NCBI GenBank assembly: GCA_965279085.1
Contig: OZ257149.1
Coordinates: forward strand, 3,348,001 to 3,412,000
Length of the DNA stretch: 64,000 nucleotides
Reading direction: 5' to 3'
Source of the DNA: UBA7672 sp965279085
GTDB taxonomy: Bacteria > Pseudomonadota > Alphaproteobacteria > Caulobacterales > Hyphomonadaceae
This document shows positions 33,106 to 42,705 of this stretch, one piece after another. Within the stretch, counting starts at the first letter, position 1, and each line of letters begins with the position of its first letter. The notes under the pieces were generated by a model that searched no databases, was not told where the DNA came from, and saw only the letters and a list, made by a program, of their open reading frames with translations. A program made the position numbers and the translations under genes.

Positions 33106-34534
33106 TCCGGCGATGACCCCGCTCTGGACTTCGGAAGAGGCCGAGAAGGCGACGGGCGGCAAGGCGCTCGGCACGTGGGCGGTGAATGGTGTGTCTATCG
33201 ACACGCGCTCGCTGCAACCCGGAAACCTCTTCGTCGCGCTCAAGGACGTGCGCGACGGGCATGACTTCGTCGGCAACGCGTTCGCTGCTGGCGCCGAGGC
33301 GGCTCTGGTTTCGCGTGACGTTATCGGCGGGCATCCCGGCCTGATGGTCGGCGACGTGCTGGAGGGGCTGGAGAAGCTCGGTCTCGCGGCGCGGGCGCGC
33401 AATTCGGGCGTGTCGGCGGCGGTGACCGGTTCGGTCGGCAAGACGTCGGTGAAGGAGATGCTGGCGCGCATCTTCCGCGCTGCTGGTCGGGCGCACTGGT
33501 CGGACAAGTCGTTCAACAATCACTGGGGCGTGCCGCTGACTCTGGCGCGGATGCCGCGTGAAACCGAGCGGGCGATCTTCGAGATCGGCATGAACACGCC
33601 GGGCGAGATCGCGCCGCGCTCGAAGATGGTTCGGCCGCAGATTTCCATGATCACGCGCGTCGCTCCGGCGCATCTGCAGGGCATGGGCTCGGTCGAGGCA
33701 GTGGCCGACGAGAAGGCTCAGATCTTCGCGGGTCTGGAGGCTGGCGGCACGGCCATCCTGCCGGAGAAGGACTACTTCTTCGCGCGCCTCAAGAAGCATG
33801 CCGAACAGCTGCAACCAAGCGCGGACATCCTCACCTATGGCGGCGCCCGCGGTCCTGCGAGCGCAACGCCGGTGAGTTACGAGACAGACGGTATCACTTC
33901 GCGCATCGCGATCGACGTGATGGGCGATCTGGTGATCGTGAAGCTCGACGCCGTGGGCGAGCACTGGGCAGGGAACGCTGCACTGGCGATGCTGGCGGCG
34001 GTGGTTGCTGGCGTGGCGCCGCATGCGGCTGCCGAAGCGCTGTCGGGCTATGCGCCGCCGGCGGGGCGTGGCGTCGCAGAGACGATCAGATTGCCGCAGG
34101 GTGGCGATGTGACGCTGGTGGACGACGCCTACAACGCCAATCCGGAGTCGATGCGCGCGGCCATCGAAGGCTTCTCGCGCCGCCCCGGCCGCAAGGTGGT
34201 GGCGCTCGGCGAGATGCGCGAGCTCGGCGATGGATCGGCCGCGCTTCACGCAGGGCTGGCGCAACCGCTGATCAACGCGAAGGTTTCGGCGGCGGTTCTT
34301 TCCGGTGGTGAGATGAAGCATCTCGCCGACGCGCTGCGTCAGCGTGACCCGGCAATGCGAGTCGAACATGTCACAGGTCCGGCTGAAGCGTCGGAGGCCG
34401 TGAAAAGCTGGTTGCAACCGGGCGATGCAGTCTTGATCAAAGGCTCGAATGCATCCGGCATGGCGAAGGTGGGAACGGCGCTCAGACAGATGAGCGAAAG
34501 CGCCGCCTCCTCGCAGAAAGCGTCAGGGGCGTAG
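33098..34534 (+). CDS. murF: UDP-MurNAc-tripeptide:D-Ala-D-Ala ligase MurF
   Basis: 478 residues. It attaches D-Ala-D-Ala (made by Ddl at 58.7 kb) to complete the UDP-MurNAc-pentapeptide. The ATP loop VTGSVGKTSVKEML is near 113-126, SFNNHWGVPLTLAR near 142-155, and VDDAYNANPESMRAAI near 345-360, all standard MurF blocks. The ATG after GGAGG, inside the end of murE, is preferred over one five codons earlier. mraY begins one base after its stop codon. Confidence 0.96.
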   Translation: MADPAMTPLWTSEEAEKATGGKALGTWAVNGVSIDTRSLQPGNLFVALKDVRDGHDFVGNAFAAGAEAALVSRDVIGGHPGLMVGDVLEGLEKLGLAARARNSGVSAAVTGSVGKTSVKEMLARIFRAAGRAHWSDKSFNNHWGVPLTLARMPRETERAIFEIGMNTPGEIAPRSKMVRPQISMITRVAPAHLQGMGSVEAVADEKAQIFAGLEAGGTAILPEKDYFFARLKKHAEQLQPSADILTYGGARGPASATPVSYETDGITSRIAIDVMGDLVIVKLDAVGEHWAGNAALAMLAAVVAGVAPHAAAEALSGYAPPAGRGVAETIRLPQGGDVTLVDDAYNANPESMRAAIEGFSRRPGRKVVALGEMRELGDGSAALHAGLAQPLINAKVSAAVLSGGEMKHLADALRQRDPAMRVEHVTGPAEASEAVKSWLQPGDAVLIKGSNASGMAKVGTALRQMSESAASSQKASGA

Positions 34535-34535
34535 C

Positions 34536-35666
34536 ATGCTGTACGAACTCCTCTCGCCCTACCAGGGCGCGATGAACCTGTTCAGTTTCATCACCTTCCG
34601 CGTCGCCCTCGCGCTGGCGACGGGGCTGATCCTGACGATGCTGTTCGGCCACCCGATGATCCTCTGGCTTCGCAAGAAGCAGGGCAAGGGACAGCCTATC
34701 CGCACGGACGGTCCGGAAAGCCACCAGTCGAAGAAGGGCACGCCCACGATGGGCGGCTTCCTCATCCTGTTCGGCATCCTGGCCGGCACGCTGCTGTGGG
34801 CCGACCTCAAGAACCAGTATGTCTGGATCGTGCTGTTCGTGACCGTGGGCTTCTGCGCGGTCGGTTTCATCGACGACTACCAGAAGGTCACCAAGAAAGG
34901 CACGGCGGGACTTTCGGGCAAGGTGCGGCTGCTGATGGAGTTCGTCATCGCGGGCATCGCGGTGTTCTGGATCGCACACTACGCTTACGAGACCACGACG
35001 CAGGCGATCGCGTCTGGCGCGCTCAAGGCCGAGATGAAGGATCATTTCGAGACCTCGCTGACGCTGCCCTTCCTCAAGGACTTCCTGTTCGACCTGACGA
35101 TCTACGGCTTCATCGCCTTCGGGGCCTTCATCATCGTGGGTGCGGGCAATGCGGTGAACTTCACCGACGGCCTCGATGGTCTCGCCATCGGTCCGGTGAT
35201 GATCGCGGGGGCGACGTTCGGTTTCATCGCGTATGCGACGGGAACGCCGCGCTTCGCCGATTACCTGCTGCTGACGCCGACGCCGGGGACGGCGGAGCTG
35301 GCTGTCGTGATGGGGTCGCTGGTGGGCGGGGGGCTCGGCTTCCTCTGGTACAACACGCCGCCCGCGAAGGTGTTCATGGGCGACACCGGTTCGCTGGCGC
35401 TGGGCGGGTGCCTTGGCGCGATGGCGGTGTGCGTGAAGCACGAGATCGTGCTCGGCATCGTCGGCGGGCTGTTCCTGCTGGAAGCGCTGTCGGTGATCAT
35501 CCAGGTGATCTCGTTCAAGACCACCGGCAAGCGCGTCTTCCTGATGGCGCCGATCCATCACCATTTCGAGAAGCTGGGTTGGTCGGAATCGACCGTGGTC
35601 ATCCGCTTCTGGATCATCGCCTTCCTGCTGGCGCTCGCCGGCCTCGCCACGCTGCGGTTGAGGTGA
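34536..35666 (+). CDS. mraY: Phospho-MurNAc-pentapeptide translocase MraY
   Basis: 376 residues and about ten membrane segments. It transfers phospho-MurNAc-pentapeptide to undecaprenyl phosphate, making lipid I at the inner face of the inner membrane. Family blocks: KKGTPTMGGFLIL (66-78), VGFIDDYQKV near 108-117 with the two catalytic-site aspartates, NAVNFTDGLDGLA near 205-217, and MAPIHHHFEKLGW near 340. It uses the lipid carrier recycled by UppP and hands lipid I to MurG. Confidence 0.98.
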   Translation: MLYELLSPYQGAMNLFSFITFRVALALATGLILTMLFGHPMILWLRKKQGKGQPIRTDGPESHQSKKGTPTMGGFLILFGILAGTLLWADLKNQYVWIVLFVTVGFCAVGFIDDYQKVTKKGTAGLSGKVRLLMEFVIAGIAVFWIAHYAYETTTQAIASGALKAEMKDHFETSLTLPFLKDFLFDLTIYGFIAFGAFIIVGAGNAVNFTDGLDGLAIGPVMIAGATFGFIAYATGTPRFADYLLLTPTPGTAELAVVMGSLVGGGLGFLWYNTPPAKVFMGDTGSLALGGCLGAMAVCVKHEIVLGIVGGLFLLEALSVIIQVISFKTTGKRVFLMAPIHHHFEKLGWSESTVVIRFWIIAFLLALAGLATLRLR

Positions 35667-35673
35667 GGCACAG

Positions 35674-37092
35674 GTGATCCCCGTTCGCTCATTCGAGGGA
35701 AAGGACGTCGCAGTCTTCGGCCTGGGCCGAAGCGGCATCGCGACGTGCAAAGCCCTCATGGCCGGCGGGGCGCGCGTGTGCGCGTGGGACGACAACGAGG
35801 CCTCGCGCAAGGCGGCGGAAGCGGCAGGCGTGCCGCTGGTCGATCTCAACCGGCGCGACTGGCAGAACTTCGCGGCGCTGGTGCTCTCGCCGGGCATCCC
35901 GTTCAAATTCCCCGAGCCGCACCGCTTCGTGCGCATGGCGCAGATGACGGGCGTGCCTGTGATCGGCGACATGGAGCTGTTCGCGCGCGCCGTGGCCGAG
36001 CTCAAGGACTTCGAACGCCCGCGTATCGTCGGCGTCACGGGCACGAACGGCAAGTCGACCACGACGGCGCTGATCGGCCATATCCTCAAGGTCAACGGCA
36101 AGGACGTGCGCGTCGGCGGCAATATCGGCGTTGGCGTGCTCGATCTTGAGCGGCTGCATGGCGCTGCGATCTACGTGCTCGAACTGTCGAGCTACCAGCT
36201 CGATCTCGCCGAGACGCTGCGCTGCGACGTGGCGATCATGCTGAACCTGTCGCCGGACCATCTCTCGCGCCATGGCGGCATGGACGGCTATGTCAGCGCC
36301 AAGCGGCGCATCTTCCGCAACCAGGGACCGGAAGACTGCGCGATCATCGGTGTGGACGACACGCGCTCCGGCGTGATGGCGACCCAGCTGTCGTGCGAGG
36401 GCCTGCGCCGCGTGATCCCGGTCTCGGCGGAGTACGGCCTTGGCCGCGGTGTCGCCGTGCTGGAAGGCAAGCTGCAGGATTCCATCTCCGGCCGCGCCGA
36501 GCATCCGATGGACATCACCCGCGCCAAGGCGCTGCCCGGCAAGCACAACCAGCAGAACATCGCCGCCGCCTACGCCGCCTGTCGCGCGCTGGGCCTGGAG
36601 CCGAGCGACATCGTCTCCGCCATCGAGACCTTCCCTGGTCTGCCACACAGGCTCGAAACCATCGGCACGATTGAGGGCGTGCGTTTCGTCAACGACTCCA
36701 AGGCGACCAACGCCCAGGCCGCCGAGCAGGCGATCCGCGCCTTCCCGAATGCATGGTGGATCGTCGGCGGCCGTCCGAAGGAAGAGGGGATCGACGATCT
36801 CGTTCCGCTGTTCGGCATGATCCGAAAAGCTTACCTCGTCGGCGAATCCACCGAGGCGTTCGCGCGCATGATGACGGGCCGGCTCGACCATGTGAAATGC
36901 CGCACGCTCGACGTGGCGGTGGAGGCCGCGTTCAACGATGCCCGCGCCGCCGGTGTCGAGAACCCGGTCGTGCTATTCGCGCCCGCCTGCGCGAGCTTCG
37001 ACCAGTACCGCGATTTCGAGCAGCGTGGCGCGGCCTTCAGGACGGAAGCGGCAAAGCTGGTCAAGCGGCGCACGCCGTCCGAAACGGCGTGA
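35674..37092 (+). CDS. murD: UDP-MurNAc-L-alanine:D-glutamate ligase MurD
   Basis: 472 residues. It adds D-glutamate to UDP-MurNAc-L-Ala. The N-terminal nucleotide fold reads VAVFGLGRSGIATC (12-25), the ATP loop is GVTGTNGKSTTTALIG near 118-133, ELSSYQLD near 170-177 and NDSKATNAQAAEQAI near 347-361. The start is GTG, seven bases after the mraY stop; no ATG is nearby. The length is typical. Confidence 0.96.
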   Translation: MIPVRSFEGKDVAVFGLGRSGIATCKALMAGGARVCAWDDNEASRKAAEAAGVPLVDLNRRDWQNFAALVLSPGIPFKFPEPHRFVRMAQMTGVPVIGDMELFARAVAELKDFERPRIVGVTGTNGKSTTTALIGHILKVNGKDVRVGGNIGVGVLDLERLHGAAIYVLELSSYQLDLAETLRCDVAIMLNLSPDHLSRHGGMDGYVSAKRRIFRNQGPEDCAIIGVDDTRSGVMATQLSCEGLRRVIPVSAEYGLGRGVAVLEGKLQDSISGRAEHPMDITRAKALPGKHNQQNIAAAYAACRALGLEPSDIVSAIETFPGLPHRLETIGTIEGVRFVNDSKATNAQAAEQAIRAFPNAWWIVGGRPKEEGIDDLVPLFGMIRKAYLVGESTEAFARMMTGRLDHVKCRTLDVAVEAAFNDARAAGVENPVVLFAPACASFDQYRDFEQRGAAFRTEAAKLVKRRTPSETA

Positions 37093-37098
37093 CGGGTC

Positions 37099-38238
37099 AT
37101 GCAGGTCTTCAAGAGATCTGACCGCTCCCCGCTCGCCGAATGGTGGCGGACAATCGACAAGGGACTCATAGCGGCCGCGCTTATCCTTCTGGGCGCTGGC
37201 ATGGTGCTGTCGCTTGCTGCTGGCCCTGCAGCGGCTGCGAAGATTGGGTTCGATGATCCGTTCCACTTCGTCTATCGGCAGGCCGTGTTCGTCGTGCTGG
37301 CGGGCGCGCTTCTGGTCGGATCTTCGTTGCTCGATCCCGTTTGGGCGCGGCGGGTTTGCGCGATCCTGTTCGTGATCTGCTTCTTCATGATGGCCGCGTT
37401 GCTGATGTTCGGTCACGAGGCCAAGGGTGCGACGCGATGGGTGCGGGTCTGGGGCACGACCTTCCAGCCGTCGGAAATCATCAAGCCGGTGCTGATCGTG
37501 CTGTCGGCCTGGCTGCTGGCGCAGCGTGACAAGTTTCCGGCGGGCCCGTGGGCGGTGATCGCCTTTGCGTTCTACGCGGTAACGGTCGGCCTTCTGTTGC
37601 TGCAACCCGATGTCGGCCAGTCGGCGCTGCTGACGGCCGGCTTCATCATCGTGTTCTTCATCGCCGGCCTGCCGTGGCTGTGGGCTTCAGGCTTCATCGT
37701 GGGCGGCGCGGGACTGGGCTGGGGCCTCTACACGTTGCTGCCGCACGTGCGCCAACGCGTCGACAGCTTCATCAACCCGACGCAGAACGACACTTACCAG
37801 ATCGATCGCGCGCGCGAAGCGATCGAGCGGGGCGGCTTCTTCGGCGTCGGGCCGGGCGAAGGTTCGGTGAAGCGGGTCCTGCCCGATTCGCATACCGACT
37901 TTGTCTATTCCGTTGCGGGCGAGGAATTCGGTCTCATCATGCTGGCGCTGCTGACGCTGCTGTTCGCCGTGATCTCGATCAAGGGCGTGATGGATGCGTC
38001 CAAGCAGAAGGACATCTATCAGCGCGCCGCGGGCGTTGGGCTTTACGCCATCTTCGGCCTGCAGGCGGCGGTGAACATGGCGGTGAATCTGTCGCTTATC
38101 CCGCCGAAGGGGATGACGCTGCCGCTTATCTCGTCGGGCGGATCGTCGCTGCTGGGCAGCGCTCTCACGCTCGGCCTTGCTCTCGCCTTGACCCGCAAGC
38201 AGCCTGAATCCTCCCTTTCGCATCTGAGACACGCATGA
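37099..38238 (+). CDS. ftsW: Septal peptidoglycan glycosyltransferase FtsW
   Basis: 379 residues of the SEDS family with about ten membrane segments. It polymerises lipid II at the septum with FtsI. Conserved pieces are GATRWVRVWGTTFQPSEIIKPVLIV near 112-136, QPDVGQSALL near 172-181, and the C-terminal LSLIPPKGMTLPLISSGGSSLL. It follows murD by six bases and overlaps murG by ATGA. Confidence 0.97.
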   Translation: MQVFKRSDRSPLAEWWRTIDKGLIAAALILLGAGMVLSLAAGPAAAAKIGFDDPFHFVYRQAVFVVLAGALLVGSSLLDPVWARRVCAILFVICFFMMAALLMFGHEAKGATRWVRVWGTTFQPSEIIKPVLIVLSAWLLAQRDKFPAGPWAVIAFAFYAVTVGLLLLQPDVGQSALLTAGFIIVFFIAGLPWLWASGFIVGGAGLGWGLYTLLPHVRQRVDSFINPTQNDTYQIDRAREAIERGGFFGVGPGEGSVKRVLPDSHTDFVYSVAGEEFGLIMLALLTLLFAVISIKGVMDASKQKDIYQRAAGVGLYAIFGLQAAVNMAVNLSLIPPKGMTLPLISSGGSSLLGSALTLGLALALTRKQPESSLSHLRHA

Positions 38239-39359
38239 CCTCTTCGACCAAACCCTTGGTGGTGATCGCGGCGGGCGGCACGGGCGGCCACATGTTTCCG
38301 GCGCAGGCGTTCGCCGACGAGATGCGCGCGCGGGGCTGGACGATTGCACTGGTGACGGACGAGCGCGGCAAGAAATATGCGACCAACTTTCCCGCCGACT
38401 GGCGGCTAGAGGTCGATGCGGCGACGTTCGGATCGAAGATGCCGCACAAACTGCTCGCCTCGGCGATGAAGCTGCGCAAGGGCACGGCGGAGGCGCGGAA
38501 GAATTTCGAGAAGACCAAGCCGTCGCTGATCGCGGGCTTTGGCGGCTATCCGTCCTATCCGTCGCTGTCGGCGGCGCGGGCGATGGGTCTGCCGATCATC
38601 ATCCACGAACAGAACTCGGTGCTCGGCCGCGTGAACCGCCTGTTCGCGAAGTCGGCGAAGTATGTCGCGTGCGGCTTCGACCGTCTCGACCGCCTGCCGC
38701 TGGCGGCGGAGGATCGCAAGAAAGTCGTCGGCAATCCGGTTCGCAGTCCGATCAAGGCCGTGCGCGACCGGCCCTATCCCGATCTCACGGATACCGGGCC
38801 GTTGAACATCCTCGTCACCGGCGGCAGCCAGGGCGCGCGTCTGTTCGGTGAAGTGATCCCGCAGGCCATCCTGTCGCTGCCGGCGGAGCAGAAGGCGCGG
38901 CTCATCGTGGTGCAGCAGGCGCGCGAGGAACAGCTCGACGCCGTTCGCGCCGCCTATCGCGAAGGCGGCGTGAAGGCCACGGTGGAAGCATTCTTCTCCG
39001 ACATGCAGGACCGGCTCGCTGCCGCCCATCTCGTGATCGCCCGCTCGGGCGCCGGCACCGTGACGGAGCTGGCGGTGGCGGGGCGGCCGGCGATCCTCAT
39101 TCCGCTCGGCATTGCGATGGACGACCACCAGACCGCCAACGCCGAGGGCATGGTCAACGGCGCAGCGGCCGACGTCGTGCCCGAACCGAAATTCACCGCC
39201 GACCTGCTTGCCCCGCTGTTGCTGGAGCGTATTTCCAACGCTGGCGTGCTGCGCGCCCGGGCCAAGGCGGCCTGGCAGCTTGGAAACCCGAATGCGGCGC
39301 GCGATCTCGCCGACCTTGCCGAGCAGGCGGCTGGCGTGACAGGAAAGCGGGATGCGTAA
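38235..39359 (+). CDS. murG: Lipid II-forming GlcNAc transferase MurG
   Basis: 374 residues, a GT28-family enzyme at the inner membrane face. It adds GlcNAc from UDP-GlcNAc to lipid I. The N-terminal glycine loop GGTGGHMFPA is at 14-23. FGGYPSYPSLSAA and HEQNSVLGRVNRLFA come next, then the second loop VTGGSQGARLFG and the UDP-sugar-binding RSGAGTVTELAVAGRPAILIP. Its end overlaps murC by eight bases. Confidence 0.97.
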   Translation: MTSSTKPLVVIAAGGTGGHMFPAQAFADEMRARGWTIALVTDERGKKYATNFPADWRLEVDAATFGSKMPHKLLASAMKLRKGTAEARKNFEKTKPSLIAGFGGYPSYPSLSAARAMGLPIIIHEQNSVLGRVNRLFAKSAKYVACGFDRLDRLPLAAEDRKKVVGNPVRSPIKAVRDRPYPDLTDTGPLNILVTGGSQGARLFGEVIPQAILSLPAEQKARLIVVQQAREEQLDAVRAAYREGGVKATVEAFFSDMQDRLAAAHLVIARSGAGTVTELAVAGRPAILIPLGIAMDDHQTANAEGMVNGAAADVVPEPKFTADLLAPLLLERISNAGVLRARAKAAWQLGNPNAARDLADLAEQAAGVTGKRDA

Positions 39360-40767
39360 GTCTCTTCCCTTCGACGTCGGCGCCGTTCACTTCGTGGGTA
39401 TTGGCGGCATTGGCATGTCCGGCATCGCGGAAGTGATGCTGAACCTCGGCTATCAGGTTTCCGGTTCGGATATGAAGGCCGGGGCCAACACCGAGCGGCT
39501 GGCCAAGCGCGGCGCGAAGATCATGATCGGCCACAAGGCCGAGAATATCGAAGGCGTCGGCGCACTGGTGATCTCGACCGCGATCAAGGGCGGCAACCCG
39601 GAAGTCGACGCGGCGCGGGCGCGGGCCATTCCGGTGGTGCGACGCGCAGACATGCTGGCTGAGCTGATCCGTCTGAAGTGGACGGTCGCGATCGCCGGCA
39701 CGCATGGCAAGACGACGACGACATCCATGGTGGCGGCGCTGCTCGATGGCGTCGGCATGGACCCGACTGTTATCAACGGCGGCGTCATCAACGCCTATGC
39801 CTCGAACGCCAAGCTGGGGCAGGGCGAATGGATGGTGGTGGAAGCCGACGAGAGCGACGGCACATTCACCAAGCTGCGCCCGACGGTGGCCATCGTCACC
39901 AATATCGATCCCGAGCACATGGACCATTACGGTTCGATGGAAGCTCTGCGGAAGGGCTTCGACACGTTCGTCGAGAACCTGCCGTTCTACGGTTTCGCTG
40001 TTCTTTGCGCAGACCATCCCGAAGTGCAGGCGCTGGCTTCGCGCATTCCGGATCGCCGCCGGATTACCTACGGTTTCAATCCGCAATCCGATCTCTGGGC
40101 GGTGAACGTCCGGTCCGAGGCGGATGGATCGACCTTCGATCTCGTTCTGCGTGCGCGGGGCGAGGCGGACCAGACGCGCTGGGTCGGGCTGAAGCTTCCG
40201 ATGGCTGGGCGTCATAACGTGCAGAACTCGCTGGCGGCCATCGCGGTTGCGCGGGAGCTGGGTGGCACGGAGGAACAGATCCGTGCGGCGCTGTCGAAGT
40301 TCGGCGGCGTGAAGCGGCGGTTCACGCCTGTTGGCGAGTGGGGCAACGTCAGGATCATCGACGATTATGGCCATCACCCGGTGGAGATCGCGGCCGTGCT
40401 GAAGGCCGCGCGCGATGTGCAGGGCAGGGACAAGCGCGTGATCGCCGTCGTTCAGCCGCACCGCTACACGCGTCTGCGCGATCTGTTCGAGCAGTTCTCG
40501 ACCTGCTTCAACGATGCGGACGATGTGATCATCGCTCCGGTTTACGCGGCGGGCGAACAGCCGATCGAGGGCGTCAGTCACGAGTCGCTGGTGAAGGGCC
40601 TGATCAATCACGGGCACCGTTCCGCGCGCACGATCGATGGTCTTGGCGGTCTTCCCGCTGCCATCAAGGCGGCGGTGAAAACGGGCGACGAGATGGTGGT
40701 TTGCCTTGGCGCAGGCGACATCACGACCGCGGCAAACGGGCTCGCCGAGGATCTGAAGAAACTCTGA
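39352..40767 (+). CDS. murC: UDP-MurNAc:L-alanine ligase MurC
   Basis: 471 residues. It adds the first amino acid, L-alanine, to UDP-MurNAc. Blocks: VHFVGIGGIGMSGIAEVM near 12-29, ATP loop AGTHGKTTTTSM near 115-126, EADESDGTF near 165-173, and DDYGHHPVEIAAVL near 338-351. This is the last gene of the tight mraZ-murC run. A 146-base gap with no visible gene follows before the extensin-like gene, so transcription may weaken or restart there. Confidence 0.97.
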   Translation: MRKSLPFDVGAVHFVGIGGIGMSGIAEVMLNLGYQVSGSDMKAGANTERLAKRGAKIMIGHKAENIEGVGALVISTAIKGGNPEVDAARARAIPVVRRADMLAELIRLKWTVAIAGTHGKTTTTSMVAALLDGVGMDPTVINGGVINAYASNAKLGQGEWMVVEADESDGTFTKLRPTVAIVTNIDPEHMDHYGSMEALRKGFDTFVENLPFYGFAVLCADHPEVQALASRIPDRRRITYGFNPQSDLWAVNVRSEADGSTFDLVLRARGEADQTRWVGLKLPMAGRHNVQNSLAAIAVARELGGTEEQIRAALSKFGGVKRRFTPVGEWGNVRIIDDYGHHPVEIAAVLKAARDVQGRDKRVIAVVQPHRYTRLRDLFEQFSTCFNDADDVIIAPVYAAGEQPIEGVSHESLVKGLINHGHRSARTIDGLGGLPAAIKAAVKTGDEMVVCLGAGDITTAANGLAEDLKKL

Positions 40768-40913
40768 ATTTGCCGCCCGCACGCGTTAACGAAGCCGCCC
40801 CGGAATCTTACAACATCGCAAGACGCCGCCCGGTTAGGATTTCGGCAACCTTGCGGGCGCTCTTCCTTGTCGCGTAGAAGGGGCCGGGGCGCCTCGTTTG
40901 CAGAACTGACGGA

Positions 40914-41654
40914 ATGAAGCGGACTCACTCCCTCATCGCACTTGGCGCAGGCGTCATGATCGCACTCACGTGCGGCGTGCTGCTCGCGGGTTGGCGCATG
41001 GCGGAAGCATCGTCGGCGAGCGTGCGTTTCGCGCGGCCTGATTATACTGCGGCGCGTGCGAGCGCGGTCATCGATCTCGTGAAGTATGCGGCGCTCGGCG
41101 ATGGGCAGCGTCTTGCGAAGCTCGGGCGCAGCACGCAGGCGTGCCACGATGCGCTGGCGGCGGCGGGGATCGATTTCACGATCGTGCCGGCCCAGCACGA
41201 CGGCAATTGCGGATACGACGAAGCAGTCGTCGTCGACGCGTCGATGTCGGCGTGGACGGCGCCGGAAGCGATGCCGATGACGTGTGACCTCGCGGCGAAG
41301 ATGCACCTGTGGGAGCGTCACGTCGTGATCCCCGCGGCGGAGAAATATCTCGGATCGCCGGTGGCGGAGATCAAGGCGTTCGGTTCGTTCCAGTGCCGTC
41401 GCGTGGCGGGTTACAACCGGCTTTCGGAACATGCCTATGCGAAGGCGGCGGACATTTCCGGTTTCGTGCTGGCCGATGGGCGCGAGATCAGCGTGCTGAA
41501 GGATTTCCGGAACAAGGGCGCCAAGGGCGACTTCCTGCGCGAGATCCATGATCGCGCCTGCGGGCTTTTCGATGTGACGCTCGGGCCGGATTACAACGCC
41601 GACCATGCCAACCATTTCCATCTCGACGTCGGTGGGCAATTCGCCTGCCGCTAG
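40914..41654 (+). CDS. Extensin-like C-terminal domain protein, membrane-anchored or exported
   Basis: 246 residues. An N-terminal hydrophobic segment (LIALGAGVMIALTCGVLLAG) is followed by an extensin-like C-terminal domain. Family hallmarks are GSFQCRRVAGYNRLSEHAYAKAADISGFVL and the closing HANHFHLDVGGQFACR. The SEHA-x-A-x-D and HxxHFHxD arrangement resembles zinc D-Ala-D-Ala peptidases of the M15 group, so a wall-cutting activity is plausible but not established for the family. It lies between murC and murB, 33 bases before murB, in a position usually empty in dcw clusters. Five cysteines suit the oxidising periplasm. Confidence 0.85.
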   Translation: MKRTHSLIALGAGVMIALTCGVLLAGWRMAEASSASVRFARPDYTAARASAVIDLVKYAALGDGQRLAKLGRSTQACHDALAAAGIDFTIVPAQHDGNCGYDEAVVVDASMSAWTAPEAMPMTCDLAAKMHLWERHVVIPAAEKYLGSPVAEIKAFGSFQCRRVAGYNRLSEHAYAKAADISGFVLADGREISVLKDFRNKGAKGDFLREIHDRACGLFDVTLGPDYNADHANHFHLDVGGQFACR

Positions 41655-41687
41655 CCTGATGGCTCGCCCCGCGCTAAGTCGCTGGGC

Positions 41688-42644
41688 ATGACAGTCTTTC
41701 TCGACAGGCTTCCCCAGGTTCGCGGCAAACTGCTGGCGGATGAGCAGCTTGCGCCGTTCACCTGGTTCCGTGTGGGCGGAACTGCGGATGCGCTTTTCCT
41801 GCCGAAGGACGAAGCCGATCTTGCGGAGTTCCTGTCGAAGCTCGATCCCATCATTCCAATAACTGTGCTCGGCGCGGCGTCGAACGTGATCGTTCGCGAT
41901 GGCGGGATTGCGGGCGTGGTCGTGCGGCTGGGGCCGAGCTTCGGGAAGGTGACGGCGGATGGGTTGAGAGTGACGGCGGGAGCCGCGGCGCTGGACGGGC
42001 GGGTTTCGGTGGCGGCGGCGAATGCGGGGATTGCGGGGCTGGAGTTTTTCTCGGGCGTTCCCGGCACGATCGGCGGGGCGCTGCGGATGAACGCAGGATG
42101 CTATGGCCGCGAGACGAAGGATGTTCTGGTCGAGGCCTATGCGCTGGATCGGTCGGGCAAGCGGGTGACGCTGAAGAATTCGGATTTCCATTTCAGCTAT
42201 CGGCATACGGAGGCGAGCGAAGACCTGATCTTTGTCGAGGCGCTGTTCGAGGGGACGCAGGATGAGCCGGCGGCGATTCTCGAACGGATCGAGGCGCTGA
42301 AGGCGCGGCGGGAGACGGCGCAGCCGATCCGGGAGAAGACGGGCGGATCGACATTCGCGAATCCCGATCCGCCGGGAACGCCGAACCAGCGATCATCCTG
42401 GAAGCTGATCGACGAGGCCGGGATGCGTGGGGCGCGAAGGGGCGGGGCGCAGGTGAGTGAGTTGCACTGCAATTTCCTGCTCAATGTCGGCGAGGCGACG
42501 GCGGCGGACATCGAGGGGCTGGGCGAGGATGTGCGCGCAGCGGTGAAGGCGAAGTCGGGTGTCGAGCTGCGCTGGGAGATCAAGCGGATCGGACGACCTG
42601 CGGTGGATGCTGTGACGGAAGGCTTCCTCGCGAAGGACGCGTAG
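41688..42644 (+). CDS. murB: UDP-N-acetylenolpyruvoylglucosamine reductase MurB
   Basis: 318 residues. The FAD enzyme reduces enolpyruvyl-UDP-GlcNAc to UDP-MurNAc with NADPH. Blocks: APFTWFRVGGTADALF near 24-39, VLGAASNVIVRDGG near 62-75, SGVPGTIGGALRMNAGCYG near 122-140, GGSTFANPDPP near 221-231 with the catalytic serine, and SELHCNFLLN near 261-270. It is the last dcw gene before a 16-kb block of unrelated genes; ddl, its usual neighbour, follows only at 58.7 kb. Confidence 0.96.
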   Translation: MTVFLDRLPQVRGKLLADEQLAPFTWFRVGGTADALFLPKDEADLAEFLSKLDPIIPITVLGAASNVIVRDGGIAGVVVRLGPSFGKVTADGLRVTAGAAALDGRVSVAAANAGIAGLEFFSGVPGTIGGALRMNAGCYGRETKDVLVEAYALDRSGKRVTLKNSDFHFSYRHTEASEDLIFVEALFEGTQDEPAAILERIEALKARRETAQPIREKTGGSTFANPDPPGTPNQRSSWKLIDEAGMRGARRGGAQVSELHCNFLLNVGEATAADIEGLGEDVRAAVKAKSGVELRWEIKRIGRPAVDAVTEGFLAKDA

Positions 42645-42705
42645 GGGCGTCTTGGCGCGGAGGGAGTTTCGGTGTTCCCTGCATATTCAGGCAGGGAGGG
42701 ACGGC

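Noticed and set aside
34482..36122. Long antisense frames across the dcw cluster (also 32107-33519, 33035-34417, 39193-40782 and 40608-42206)
   Set aside because: They are rich in Arg, His, Asp and Gln without fold-like patterns and are fully opposite to mraY, mur and murC genes with intact motifs.
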